From Thysanoteuthis rhombus (Eukaryota; Mollusca; Cephalopoda; Oegopsida; Thysanoteuthidae): a stretch of 64,000 nt of DNA. Under the pieces are notes generated by a model. It saw only the letters and a list, made by a program, of their open reading frames with translations. It searched no databases and was not told the DNA's origin. This document shows, in pieces, positions 12,421 through 25,560 of the stretch. The number at the start of each line of letters is the position of its first letter. The stretch's first letter is position 1. Location of the stretch: contig OY735207.1 of the NCBI GenBank assembly GCA_963457665.1, positions 37,349,316-37,413,315 on the forward strand. Reading direction: 5' to 3'. The position numbers and the translations under genes were made by a program.

Positions 12421-13397
12421 TTTGTGACTGAATAATAATAATTAGGGGTTTCAGTTTGCACTCACCACTCTATTTTGATTGAACTGATATTCTCTGAAAG
12501 GGCAATTCAACAAGTCACAGGGTTGCTTAATACAGTGATAAAAGTTATGTGGTGAATAGAACATTCATTCTTACCGTAGATCTTAGCAGACTTGGCTTAG
12601 AATATTTTTCATTCCTTATTAAGTCGAGATATTTTACCTTTTCACCTATAAGAAGCACTTTATGGCTTCTCTTTAGCATATCCTAATTACCAGTATCTCT
12701 ACTATTGTATTTGGGCTATTTATTAAGTAAAAATTATGAATTGTTTATTTGTGGTATTGAATGCTGGACACTGAAATCATAGACAAGGCGGGGCCAATGT
12801 AATATAAAAATAAATGGTCTTATCAATGGCGAATATGATTTCCCAATTTGGTTGGATAATTTTTTTCTGATTTTACTCAAAAGCAGCCAATTACAATTCA
12901 GGATAATATTGAAGTGAAATGTCAGTGCCAAAGAGCAGCTAATGTTTTTGCTTCTTGATTAGATATATTCCAAATATCATTTATGTCCCCCTCATGAAAT
13001 TTGCACCTTGTCTCCATTTTGTCTTCTGTCAACTGCTGTGATGAATACCTGCTTTCCAGCTATGTTATTTAGTTGCTGGGAGATCGTCAATATTCAATTC
13101 TTAGCCTGAAGATGTCAGTGAAAAAAAACATGAGGTGTTAAAAAAATCAGAAAAAATCTCATGATTTGAAAAAGGAAAAATTATTTTATCCTAATATGAC
13201 ACTGGGTTGTGGATACTGGCCACCAAGTATTTGGTTGTTTCAAAAGGTTCATTCAAGTGAAAATGAGACAATTATGATTATTTCTATTTCAATTTTCTTT
13301 TTCAATGTTACCTTTATCGAACAAAGTATTTAGCGTTTTGTTCCATCTTCTGCCATCTTTCTAGCAACTTCATGATTTCATCCTACCAGAACTTTTT
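12421..13397. other. Non-coding, no gene seen
   Basis: A/T-rich, no motif, no repeat family recognised. Confidence 0.5.
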
Positions 13398-13501
13398 ATC
13401 TTTCTTTCTGTCCTCCCCGATATCATTTTGTCTGTTCCAATTTCTGTTTTTGGAAGGGAAAGTTGAACCTCTTTATCAGCATTTGGTCTTATAAAGGTGT
13501 T
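13398..13501. repeat. Direct repeat, left copy
   Basis: Shares TCTTTCTTTCTGTCC, TTGTCTGTTCCAATTTCTG and a GCATTT...GGTGT end with 14450-14552. The two copies flank the (AT)n and GT-rich simple repeats. Confidence 0.8.
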
Positions 13502-13559
13502 TGTCTTTCTCATTTTCCCTCTTATGTATGTCTGTGTATATATATGTATGTAATACGTA

Positions 13560-13830
<271 letters not shown>

Positions 13831-13839
13831 CCCTATATA

Positions 13840-14180
13840 TGTACAAATTGTATGTGTGTATGTTTCTCTATCTGTGAGTATCTCTCTCTGTTTCCCTGTC
13901 TGTGTGTCTCTGTCTTCCTCTGTGTGTGTGTGTGTTTATGTATGTATGTATGTCTTTGTCCCCCTGTGTGTATGCATGCATGTGTATGTCTTCCTCTGTC
14001 CCTGTGTGAGTGTGTTATCTCTGTCTCTCTATCTATCTATCTATATAATGTATGTATGTATGTATGTATGTATATACATATATATATATGTGTGTGTGTG
14101 TGTTATTTTTATGTATATTACATGTGCGTGCCTCTCTCTTTCTATCTCTGTCTCTCTCTTCATGTATGCCTGTGTGTCTC
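13840..14180. repeat. Cryptic simple-sequence region rich in GT, TCTC, TATG and (TCTA)n
   Basis: Runs such as GTGTGTGTGTGTG, TATGTATGTATG and CTATCTATCTAT alternate over about 340 bp. The 158- and 162-residue Cys/Val/Tyr/Ser-rich frames here are low-complexity artefacts. Confidence 0.85.
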
Positions 14181-14449
14181 ATTGCATGTCTACGTATTCT
14201 TGTGTATATCTACACCTATGTTTTAGCATCTCATTTCATGTGTGTACGTGTGAGTGGCAAGCAGTGTATGCAGCTTCACATAAGTAGTATGCCTTTAATT
14301 TCTTCCCTCACTCTAATCTGTACTTAATCCAGCCATGTCTCACATTTCTCTAATTATGCAAGCGGAGATGTAAAATGGAGAGAGAGAGAGAGAGAGAGAA
14401 AGTAGCCTTAATACAACAATCTCTATTGAAAGCAAAATCTTTATAGGCG

Positions 14450-14552
14450 GTCTTTTTCTTTCTTTCTGTCCTTCCCTCATTTCATCTTGTCTGTTCCAAT
14501 TTCTGCTCCTGAAGGGGAAATAAAAGCACTCTGCCTGCATTTTTAGGGTGTC
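14450..14552. repeat. Direct repeat, right copy
   Basis: Direct copy of 13398-13501, about 1.05 kb downstream. A (GA)n run lies shortly before it at 14377-14399. Confidence 0.8.
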
Positions 14553-15189
14553 TAAAACTTGTTTTTTTATTTGTATTCTCCATTCCAGCCAATTTTTATG
14601 GCAACAATCTATTCCTGTTACTAAGTTGTCTCCTCATTTAAAGATGGAGGTTCAGATTCATGACATTGTTTTTTCTGTATAACATGATGGTGTTCATACT
14701 TTCTGTCTGATGCATATTAATGCACTGGTTATCAAATACTTGTACCAGAAGAAAAACAATTTTTCATTAGTTAGCCTTTGGTGTGTATACCTCCATCTAA
14801 CCTCTGTAAAACTGGAAGCTTTTTTACATTATAGCATTTAGAGAAAGACAGACATAAGTAAATAGATGCCATTTTTTATTTCTTATTTTATTTTATTACT
14901 TAAATTTAATAAAGATATCCATTTACAGTTCAGTTCAACACATGACCTATAAGATCATTGGGGGGTGAGTGCATGCTGAATTCTTCCCTTTCATAGCATC
15001 TCTTAGGGAATGGTAATTACTTGGTGATGCCCATCTCTTCTCCAAGTAATATGCAACAAGTTGTAATGGGTTACGTGGTATCAGCAGCAAGGAGTAATCC
15101 CTAATGGAAGAAGTGGAATCAGTTTTAGGAATATGTTGTCCCAATCTGATAGTTGACCAAGGCTAGAGCCTACTGTTTACTCAAAGCTG

Positions 15190-15330
15190 ATGGATAGAGT
15201 AAATTCATGCCTTTTCTTTGGGACATTAGTACAAAGTGCACATCAACTGTCTAAGCGGGAATCTGAACTCTATTTACTGATACTATTTTCCATGTCATTA
15301 GTAGTTTGACCACCTGCACCTTCAAGTGAT
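15190..15330 (-). mobile_element. SINE-like repeat, family B
   Basis: AAATTCATGCCTTTTCTTTGG followed by AAGTGCACATCAAC and GGGAATCTGAACTC matches the inverted form of 57837-57900. Confidence 0.45.
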
Positions 15331-15594
15331 ATATATAATCAATAATATTTGTCATCCTCAGACAGGTATTTCATTGTATTACAATTCTTCAGTGTAGCTA
15401 TAGACTATCCAACATCCCATCCAGTACCACAAGGTAGGATTGAAATCTTTACTTCAGACCCGGAGGCTAGCATTTTACCCCTGCCCATATGCAGAACTGG
15501 ATGGTCAGTAGGGCCGAATTTAAGCGATATATTTACTTATGCACAATTCCTCATCCACAAGAGTGCTCCATTCCAGAGTTGGAAGAACATTGCT

Positions 15595-15596
<2 letters not shown>

Positions 15597-15651
<55 letters not shown>

Positions 15652-15656
15652 TATAT
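15597..15656. repeat. (AT)n microsatellite
   Basis: About 28 AT units with one TACA interruption near the end. Confidence 0.95.
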
Positions 15657-17134
15657 TGCTTGCTTTACTAGAGAAAATTTTTTTCATAAACTTGGTAGAA
15701 ATAACTGTACAATCACTTCACAATGCCTTGTACTCCTGAAACACTGAAATATTTAGATTTCAGAAAGGAGCATCCTGTTGCTCAGTGTGAAGTTTGATTG
15801 CACCAGAATTATATAGCATCAAAGTCATGAATTCTTTTATTTAGTAAAAACAAAAAAAAACAAACAAAAAAAAGCAAACCACTGTATCTTGTTCAGATCT
15901 ATTTGAACCAGAGAAATAATTCTTTGAGTGATAAGACAGGAGATAGGGAAAAAATTGTTGCAAGGCGGAGTATTTCCAATGAGCCCAGCGAAGTCAGTGT
16001 GGTATCTTCATCGCTTGGGTTATCACGGGAGAGAAGAAAGAAGGAAGTTTCTCCTTTTTTAACTAATTTTTTTTTTTTATCACATAGACATTTAATCATG
16101 TGAACAGTGATTGGGAGTTTAGCCATGAATAGTGAAAGAATTCCACTTAGCATTTCTATTTCGGTAATAAAATACCATCCTTAAACTTGTGCCAATGCTT
16201 GATAAAAATCAAGATAAAGGTGTTTCCTTTATTCTGCTGAAAAAAACTAACAAAGAAAATATTATAGACTTTCTTCTCTATGAAAAATACCTATTAACTC
16301 TTTGAAGCATTGTAGATTGTATTCCATTACACTTTTAAAGTATTGGTATGTGGTTGATAGGTCATTCTTAATCCCACCTTCCTCATCTTCACATGTATTG
16401 GACCTCAGGTTTATATTCTACCCTATTTTTGTTCAATAACTATACTGATCTACAGATGATGGAGTAGTTCTAAGTTGAAGAAAAAGAAATATCTCAAAAA
16501 GTTGAAAGATAATATAAAGTTTGTATTGGAAAAGTTATGAGAAAGCTATCATGTATAAAAAATTTTAGATTGCTGCTTCTCTGTGAAAAAAATGAGGTTA
16601 TCTGTGTGAACTTTAATTCAGTCATCAATCAATATGATATATCAGGGAATTTTTTTTTATAGAACCCTGTCTCTTTTTTCCATTAAATAGTCTGACTTCA
16701 GAAGTGGGGTCATGATCTCAGTTGTAAGACAGAATTGCACTTTTCCACATTTATCACTCTGAGTGTCAATATTTCGAGACTTTGAAATTGTTGGAACTAT
16801 TGACCAGACAAGAAGGGTTGCATGGAGCAGAATGAACAATAGTCTAAAGGTGACTAGTCCGCAGAATATGGCACAGGTAGAAGAACTTCCCATTCCATCT
16901 CATGATCATTTGCTGTGTTGCATTTCTTCATAAAGATGGACATTGTCAATCTCAGAATTGCACGGTAATGGTTTTCCAGATTCCAGTAATTCTTAATAAG
17001 GAATTCCCTTTGGATCTTACCAAAAACAAAGAACTATTTTCCAAGTAGATTCCATTTTGGCTGAGATATTGAAAACATTTCCTTATTTTGGTTCCTCATA
17101 AATCCGTTTTTAGGATTTAAACACTTTTTTTTTC
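15657..17134. other. Non-coding, no gene seen
   Basis: A/T-rich. The part 16885-17110 is loosely similar to 2550-2830. Overlapping frames of 78-84 codons on the minus strand lack domains. Confidence 0.5.
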
Positions 17135-17215
17135 TTCTCTCTTCTTGCATGACACAAGAAAGTCATTTTCAGACAAGATAATCAATGATGATGAGAAATG
17201 GATTTATTCCGAGTG
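17135..17215 (+). pseudogene. Possible mariner-like transposase remnant (first catalytic block)
   Basis: The + strand reads KSFSDKIINDDEKWIYSE and then a stop. This resembles the FLxRIVTGDEKWIxY block that carries the first catalytic Asp of mariner transposases. Nothing convincing is visible on either side, so the call rests on one motif. Confidence 0.4.
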
Positions 17216-17411
17216 ATAGCTTAGGTTCACGGTTGACTTTGTGACAGATAAGTTTGAAAAAACGCCTTCTATCCATGATACCATGACTACGATTGAAGAC
17301 TATGCACTTATTTTTAGCTTGAGATCAGCAGCAGTTTTGCTCCACTCAAACTAGTAAGTTATAATGAGAATCCAAAATGAAGAAAATCATAGTGAGACAG
17401 AATCTACTCTC

Positions 17412-17660
17412 TGGCGATGTATTGGATAACGACTTGAAACAATTTGTTGAGGATGATGAAGACATTGAAAGAAATGATTTGTCTAGAGTGGTTGACTAGA
17501 TATCATATGAAAATTTTCTCCGCCTTGGGTCATCATACTCTGGCAATGAATGAGATAATAATTTGAGACAATTTGTAGTTGACGATGTAGGCAGTGAAAA
17601 TAATGATTGTCTGGGAAAAGCTGATAAAATAATTGTATGAAAATTTCTTTGTCCTGGTGA
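17412..17660. repeat. Tandem duplication of a ~130-bp unit
   Basis: Unit 1 (17412-17535) and unit 2 (17540-17660) share TGGCGATGTATTGGATAA / TGGCAATGAATGAGATAA, AAACAATTTGTTGA / GACAATTTGTAGTTGA, a GACATTGAAAGAAATGATT-like block and TATGAAAATTT. On the + strand both could encode an acidic peptide (NDLKQFVEDDEDIE / NNLRQFVVDDVGSE), with stops. Confidence 0.65.
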
Positions 17661-18330
17661 TGGGATATTTTGCTTATATGATATTCTGCAGAAATATCAA
17701 ACATCCCAAGAAATGTTATCCATATAACTGTAACATCAATATCCAGGATAGAAAATCAGATCTCTTGATGGACTGATTTGTTGCTCTAACTACAGAGCTA
17801 AACCTTTAGTTTCTGCAGCAAGCTATTTGTACATAGGAAAGATAAGTGTGTCTCTTCTTTAAGATGGCTGCCAATAAACATCTACCATCTTTGTTTATTC
17901 ATTCATTTTTTTATCTTTTATATGTAGATGTTATTTTATCTGTCACTAATCTACTGACTTGTGATTATATTAGACTTATTTGTGTCGGGTTGGATGGTTT
18001 GCATGGCTGGTGTTTCTGCAATGTTTGCTTGTCATAACATTGTATCTTACCAAAGAAGCATGCTGAACTGGTACTTGTCTGTATGAACAGATAGTCACTG
18101 TTAAGAATATTGGCTCTATGTATTTTCTCTTTCAATTCGTAGAAATCATGGTTTATAATATGATGCAGTATTGGGTAATGTAGTTATAATGAGTATCATT
18201 TGCTTTCAGCATACCATTACTTTACTAAATCTGTATGATTTAATGGAGAAGTCATGGAATCAGTCTAAGATAGGTGTACTGGCTGGACTACTTCTGTTCT
18301 ATTATGCCTTGAATGTCCACAATGTACTCT
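17661..18330. other. Non-coding with a possible tRNA-derived scrap
   Basis: On the minus strand near 17770-17812, TAGCTCTGTAGTTAGAGCAA looks like a tRNA head with box A. No cloverleaf can be completed. Confidence 0.4.
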
Positions 18331-18828
18331 TTCATCATTATCATCAGCCTTTTAGCATCTGCCATTGGATATAGACCTTCCCCTAAAATTTGCTAGACCT
18401 CTCTATCATGGGCATCAGGGAGCCAGTACTCTCTGAACATATCTAGTTTGTCATGCCATCTTATATTTAGTCAGCCCCGCTTTCGCATGTGATCTCTGGG
18501 GATCCTTGTTGGGAGATGTGATGTTCAATAGTTGTCTGCCATTCTCGCCACATAACCAGCCCATTGCCATTCAAGTTTTCTTATGGATTTTATGATAACT
18601 CAGATTCTATTTTCTCCTCCAATGTAGTGTGCTGTCTTGTGATCTCTCCATGTGAGGTTGAGCATGATTCTATCTTGTGCACGTCGCATGGTTCTCAGTT
18701 TAAGGGTCAATCTTTTGGTTAGGTTCCATGTTTTAGCTCCATGGGTGATTATTGGGAGGATGCATTGGTTGTATACCCTTTTTAGCACCGGCGGAATTTT
18801 CTTGTTGTTTAAGATTGAGCTTACCCTA
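18331..18828 (-). mobile_element. RTE-type LINE 3' fragment
   Basis: It starts with the CATCATTATCATCAG tail and the conserved segment that reads GGACATAGACCTTCCCC in other copies (here GGATATAGACC). It extends to about the minus-strand block THGAKTWNLTKRL (18700-18740). It contains stops and is non-functional. Confidence 0.8.
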
Positions 18829-19814
18829 ATACCTTTGCATGCATATTACGTCAAATCATTGAATACTACATTACAAGATTTTTTTTCTTTTAGATGAAAT
18901 ATTACCTATAAATGCATTCCAGAAAAAAACTAAATTTTGCCTTTGAGTTTCCAGTCAAAAACAGTTGCTGAACATACAATCAACTGATTGATCTGTTCAA
19001 ATTACCCAAACTTTTGGCTACCATTCAATGTGTATATCTGTATTTAGATGTGAGTGTGTGTGTGTGTGTATTTGTCTGTGCATTATATATAACCTCCCTT
19101 GCTCATATATATATATTTTTTTTTTCAAATTTATCTCTTGGCTTAAATATTGAGGTCCAATTTTCTTGTTTTTTCTCTTTAACAAACAAGAGTTTTCATT
19201 TACCATTTTTATTCTCATTAGTACATTGCTTTTTTCTGTGTACATATAAAAGTACACATAGTATTTATTGAGAATTCAGTGTTGATCGTGTTCATTCGTA
19301 ACACCTGTTTCTACTTGACTCCTGTTTAGATAATTCTATTTTCTCCCATTTCTTCTCATTACATCTTTTAGATGAACTCTATTGCTGTTTCTATTACAGG
19401 GTTTTTATGGGTTTGAGTTGCAAGCCCCATGACCAACCTCCTCTTCTACCTGGGCTTTGGACCATAGTTCCCTCTAAGATGTGTGCGCACACATTTTCCA
19501 ACCAGCACACAAAGGAAATTGATGTGCACACAAAATTTCAGATCTCTAGATAGCTTAGTGAGTTCTTATTGAAAAATATTTGGTTCACTGTGTTGAATTC
19601 AAAAGTGCACTCATACTTATGTCACCAAAAGGAAAAAAAATTGTACTACATAAGATTTTTATGCATATTGACTACAAAAATTTAGAGGAAAAATAGCTTA
19701 GAACCAGCTATAGATATTGACAAGCTGTAGTCTTTTTGGGTTTTTTTTTCTATCAGGGTAACCTTTTAGATGGGACTGCCTTACACGGATAAAGGCTTCC
19801 AACTGCCTTGCCAT

Positions 19815-19930
19815 TTATTACCTATAGCTGAGGAAGTAGATTCATGCCTTTCCCAAGGGCATTAGCGAGAAGTGAGCATAAACAGCCCCGGTCTGCTAAT
19901 TTTGTTTTTCATGCTGGTAACCATTATGTC
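19815..19930 (-). mobile_element. SINE-like repeat, family B
   Basis: GTAGATTCATGCCTTTCCCA, AGTGAGCATAAACAGCCCC and a degenerate box B-like region match the family. The copy is short. Confidence 0.45.
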
Positions 19931-22900
19931 GCTTCACTCCACCCTTATCTTGTATTAGTTCTTTGTAATTGTTGCAAACTAATCTTCATTTGCCTGTTGA
20001 AACCACTATGGAAGGAACCGCTCTATTCTCCTCTCATCATCTTTTTAGTACCTCAGAAAATTAAATCATCAGGTGAAATCCCCTGTTGCAATAATATCCA
20101 ACTTTTTATTTGGCTTTCGAGCAAATACTCTCATAAAACTACTTACCGTGCAGACGTCATTGTCTGTTGTGTATATTCCCGTCTGCGTACCCACTGAGAT
20201 TACATGTGTTCCTCTCGTTATTTATAAGTAAACTTTGTGTTTTGGGAAATGTTCCATGGAGCATATCAGTCTTTATCTCTCGTGGGTAACCTTGAATTTC
20301 TACATTATGGCTGCCAAATTTTTGAAGCCTCTTTTTGGAGTATTTCTTTGTTCTTTCTCTATGATGTATAAAGATGAAATTTTTTTTGTTTTTGCTTTTT
20401 AAAATTTCTTTTTTTTTTTTTTTTACCCCTTTTCATATTGACTTTAGTCTTATAAAAATCCAACATGGAACCATTTGAAAGTCTATTATTTCTATTAGCA
20501 TGTAAATTACAACAAGTCATTAAAACTGGTCTGAGCTTAAATGATGCTGTAGAGGTAGAAGATGCTATTTAACTGCTGGAACCATTTCTAAATTGTATCA
20601 TCCTCACCCTTTGACTCCACATTTGTTTATCTTCTCCTTTTTTGTAGCTTGAGCTTTTGGCCCGAGCACCCTTTCCCACATATTTCAGAATATCCCTCGC
20701 CCCCTTCCAAGATTGTCTGATTCAAAAGGTGCAGTCCTAATAAGCAACATGTATAAAATTCCATACATGTATATGAGTATTTCTTTTCTAAAAAAACAAA
20801 ATGATCCTATAGAAATTCATATGTACACATGAATTTTTTCCACAGGTAATAACTATTAATTATTATATTGAATAAAAATCTTCATCTAGAATCTATCAAA
20901 GATTATGCTTGCTTAAATTAGAATCTGACCATAACAAATTTTTGAATTTAGGAGGAAAATGTCAGATCCCCTCTTGGTCATTGAGGTAGTCAAGTTATCA
21001 GTGTTAGAGCCTAATTAGAAGCCAAGATTTCAATCGCTGGTTTTCATTTCCCTCTTTTTGACACTGTATCAGACTAAGCTCATCTTGGTAAAAGTCTGAA
21101 AGAATCCTCGTGCTCTGTGCAAATGTATTTTATTAACCCATTAATCTTGGCAGAAGCAGCTTGGTCGTTTCATTCTAGATGCAGCAGTAACTTTGATATG
21201 TAGGATGGTGCTAAGTAAACTGAACAGTTTTTCTTTGTAAACAAGGGCCCTTCCCCTTTAAGTTACTTGGAAACAGGAGAGAAAAGCTCTGAATGGAAGG
21301 GTCCATTGCTGGTCATGGGTTAGGGATTTGAATTAGGAAAAAAAATTTCAGAATTCTTTCCCATTTAGCCAGTTGCTGATTGAATTCTCATCTCTTTTAC
21401 TTTATTTTAAAAAAAATACTTCTCTTTTTATTTTCCCAGGTAAGTCTCTATGGAGCCATTCGATTGAAGACTTTTTCTTCCACAAGAAAAAAAAAATCTC
21501 CCAGGTAAGTCGAAACTACATAGATTTGGCAAGATAGATATAAAAACTTCTACTTCATAAATCAAAGATTCCCCACTGCATTTGACGGCTTTAACAGACA
21601 TATATTTTATGGTTTAACAGTTTTATTTTAGTAAAAGCTGTAGGATTTTCACACTGCATCTTTGAAATCCTGAATAATAATATTAATGCACCATTGATTT
21701 TCTGGGCCCCCTTTGTTTCAGAACAGTGCTAGGTTATCCGTTTTGCCAGACCAACAGATGTCGTGTAATAATAATTCTATATCATTAAAGTATAAGGACT
21801 GTTAGAAACTGAAGATAAACAAATATTGAATATGAATGAAATTACTAAATGCAATATATCAATTGATATAGTTTATTAATCCACACGTGATAATTACCAA
21901 TGTGCAGATGTCTTCTGTCACACTAAGGGATGCGACTGATGTAGTAAGATGGAATTTCGTATATATATTCTAATGACATAATAAAAGTGCGGAATATAAA
22001 GATTCATACAAAAATATGTCAAGTAACAAAAACAAAGAAATAAGAATCTGTTTGTGGTTAACAGGATGCTATTACTTCAAGCTCACTGCCATGCAAATCT
22101 CTATCATCCACGTATATATAACGCAATTTGTATATCCATATACTTCATATAGGACGTCATTTTTGACAGCATGGGTAAACTAGTCTATATTATAATTTGT
22201 AATGAATCCGTCTGTCTGTCCCACTTTGGAAAAAAAAGTTTTACATTGAAAGGAATGGGAGTACAGGATAGATTCCGCAGATGGAATTACAATACGAAGA
22301 CTGTAAAGAGGGCAGAAAGAGAGAGAAGCAAGGTAAGGTTGGACAAAAAGAAACCAAGATATTCGTGAAAGTAGAATGACAATTGAGCCCAAGGCCAACC
22401 AATGTATGTCTGACCTTTTCAGTTGTTTCAAGCTTAATACAAAATGAATACAAGAATTTTAGTTAGCAATACCTTGCATTAACCTTTCCAAATTACTGTG
22501 TAAAGATACAAGCATAGAACACAGCTTTAGGTATTCAGCTAAGCGACATGTATTTACTTATATATTTATTTGTATAAATGAAACGGATACAGGTATATCA
22601 AAGAATTTCGATGTACTGTACTACAACTCCAAACAATATGAACTGTTTTTCTTTCAATATACAGTCCAGCAACATTGAGATCAGGAGGATGCCGGATTAG
22701 AGATTTTGCTGGATCAAAAAAGGGTTAGGTTAGAATACACTAAATATTGTATGAACAAAATGGACGCACCCAAAATTGATCCAGTGTTTAAAAACGTAAT
22801 TAAAATTTCAAAAATTAATAGAAATCTCCCCAAGTTCGTAAAAAAAAAGAAAAAGGAAACATTGAATGAAAATCAAGTGAAATTTCAATGAAGCATAGGT

Positions 22901-25264
22901 AAAATTAATGGTTACAAGTAATTCTCTTGACTTGCAATATAGAAAGGCTCGACAAAGATGAAACCGCTATTCATCAAAATGTCGCCGATCAAAAGAACTG
23001 ATTTAGGTCATCCCGCGGACCGCTTACATTTGTAGTTTCAGTTTTACTCAAGTCGTACAATGCAGTCTCGAATATAATTTGACTCCCCCATTTCGTTGCT
23101 AACAATGAGTAACATATTATGTTATCATATTTTCATTTTCATAATAGTGTATAATGTTACGTACCAATTTCAACCCTGATTTTTAATATCAAATTTTTCA
23201 CATTGTGCACCAATACATATAGTATTTTTGGTGGTTAGAAAAAAGATTATTTGAATGTCAATAAAATTAATCAAAAAAATATGTGAACCATAACAATATG
23301 AAATTAGAGCCATTACATCGGGTCGAATGGACGCAACTCATCTTTGACAGATGAAATTGCCAAGATTAGTGATAGAACCGGATTAGTAATTGCCAGTTTA
23401 GCGATGATCAACTGTATAAATGATCAGAAAGATCTGGAAGAGGTTAGCTGTCAGGATTACTGGTTGTTTCTCTAGTGACTGTTGCATCATAGATTTGAGG
23501 TGTTTGTGAAGTGACATCCTGGTCAGTTAATGGAAGGTTTTGTAAATGCTAGACTATAGCTTTGTAACTTATTAATCATGATTATCTTGAATATATCATT
23601 ATGGTGAAGTTGTTTCCACAAACTCTTGTGTAAGAACATGTTTGAAGAAGGCAAAAATATCTTTTTCTGTCGCACTCGGTTTGCAATAATGTCCAAATGC
23701 TATAAAAGTAAGAGGTGTCCTTATACAGTACTAGCCTGGTCTCCACTTATAGCATTAATACTTATTTGGCACGTTTGTGATATGTGAATCGAACTTAGAG
23801 GTGACATACACCTGAAGTAGCATCACTCTATGCTATTTTAGCTGAAGTTGGGGAAAGAGATGGATTCAAGCTTTTTTAAAATGCTATGTTGTTTAAACTT
23901 CTATTCTTTTACAAAATTGAAAACGTTTGAATTGAGCCACTATGAAAAAATTTTTAAAAATTGATCCCACTTTGAAAACACAAAGACCCCTCCCCACCAG
24001 AGATTAACTCCCCTACTTACTGGTTCCTTTGAACAATGGAAAAGAAAGACTTAACTGCCCCTCCCCTCCTCATTCCAATATGACTGGCACTGTCAGTAAT
24101 TTTTTCTCTGGTCTAGATAACCCCTTACGAAAATGTTTCCAGGACACAAGCTCCAAATATCGATATGATAACACCAAAAATGATCAGGAATGTGATTTTA
24201 ACGAAAGGATTTATCCTACCTGAAAATAGACAGAAGAATGAGAACTTTCTGTCTACTCTTCGTTGGGCAACTTTTGTTCTAGCATTCCGAACCCTTCCCA
24301 GTTATGACACCCACCTGAAGAAGGCTGTAGGGTAGAACTGCCAAAATGTGTTTAAAAGATGAACCAAGAAAAGTCTCCCAAAATATTGATGGTCCCTCAT
24401 CTAAAAAATTCAGAGGGGAAAAAAATTCTGCTGGTAAAATCCATGATAGTGATGCAGTATAAATGAACTATGTCTGCTTATACATGTACTTGCTTGGCTC
24501 TAATGTTTTAGTTTTTAACACTGAAAATATTTATCTGCCTCGAAGGCATTCACATTCATTATTGCAATCTCGACTTGGTACTGACCTTTTCCAAATGTTA
24601 TGGGTAATTGTTCTGTACCAAATTTCCAGACCAATAACTCTTAAATTCACATCCCTGTTTTTAATCAGCAGAGATACAGTTGTGGAACTACATAAATAGG
24701 GTGGTATATTTTTCATAATAGTATTAATATCTGGGAAATGTCTTCACTGGCCTCTGCACCGACCTTGACAGTTCACACTCATTGTCCCTATTAGACTAGC
24801 ATCCTCTGTAACATATTTCAGATGCTGACTTCATCATATTTCGGGCCTTGATAATCTTAACATGTGTAAGTCTTGTCTAAGAAAAGATTTTTGACAAAGT
24901 TTAACAAGCTTCCCGAGTTATACCTGGAGGAGGTGTACCAACAACTTTCTGTCAATTAATGATTGCGCATCTTTTTTAGAGGGATAAAACTTTGTGGGGT
25001 GATCAGGCTAATTACTGTGGGGGCAGGATGGAGGAGATTTATAATCGCTGGTGATTTATAAACATTTATTTTTCTCAGATTTTGCTGATACTTTAAAGGG
25101 GACAATTAATAAGAGAGATACATGCATCAGTATCATCTTCTGATCGGCTGGGTGGTTGTAGGGTGAAATATTTAATAAGTATTTACATAAAATTAGTTGG
25201 AAGAACAAAAATCATAAATGGGACATAACTTTAAAAGCCCAGATGCCACAAACTCAATACTGTA
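19931..25264. other. Long stretch without recognisable genes
   Basis: A/T-rich. Near 24305-24345 the words CCTGAAGAAGGCTG and GCCAAAATGTGTTT mark a retroelement-end motif also seen at 25865, 40530, 45975 and 59795. Otherwise only short frames. Confidence 0.5.
21440..21504 (+). other. Possible 65-bp non-coding exon
   Basis: A pyrimidine tract and CCCAG precede the segment and CAG|GTAAGT follows it, so both splice signals are strong. The CCCAGGTAAGTC string occurs at both ends, which could also be a small duplication. All three frames are poor (an ATG is followed by a stop after four codons). It could be a 5' untranslated exon, but nothing links it to the gene. Confidence 0.2.
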
Positions 25265-25460
25265 CGGTATGCACAGATGCATATATCTACATACACACAA
25301 ATGCCTGAAGATGCATACACACATATATACACGAATGCATTGTGTACACATACAAACATGCATGCATATACGTGTTTATATATGCATACATACATACACA
25401 CATATGTATACATGGAAACATGCACGCATATATATACGTATCATATGTTCATACATACAA

Positions 25461-25542
<82 letters not shown>

Positions 25543-25560
25543 GCACACACATCTACATAC
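25265..25560. repeat. (AT)n array embedded in CATA/CACA-rich cryptic simple sequence
   Basis: CATACA-type words fill 25265-25460, then pure (AT)n runs at 25462-25539, then ACATGCACACAC. All short frames here are artefacts. Confidence 0.9.
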
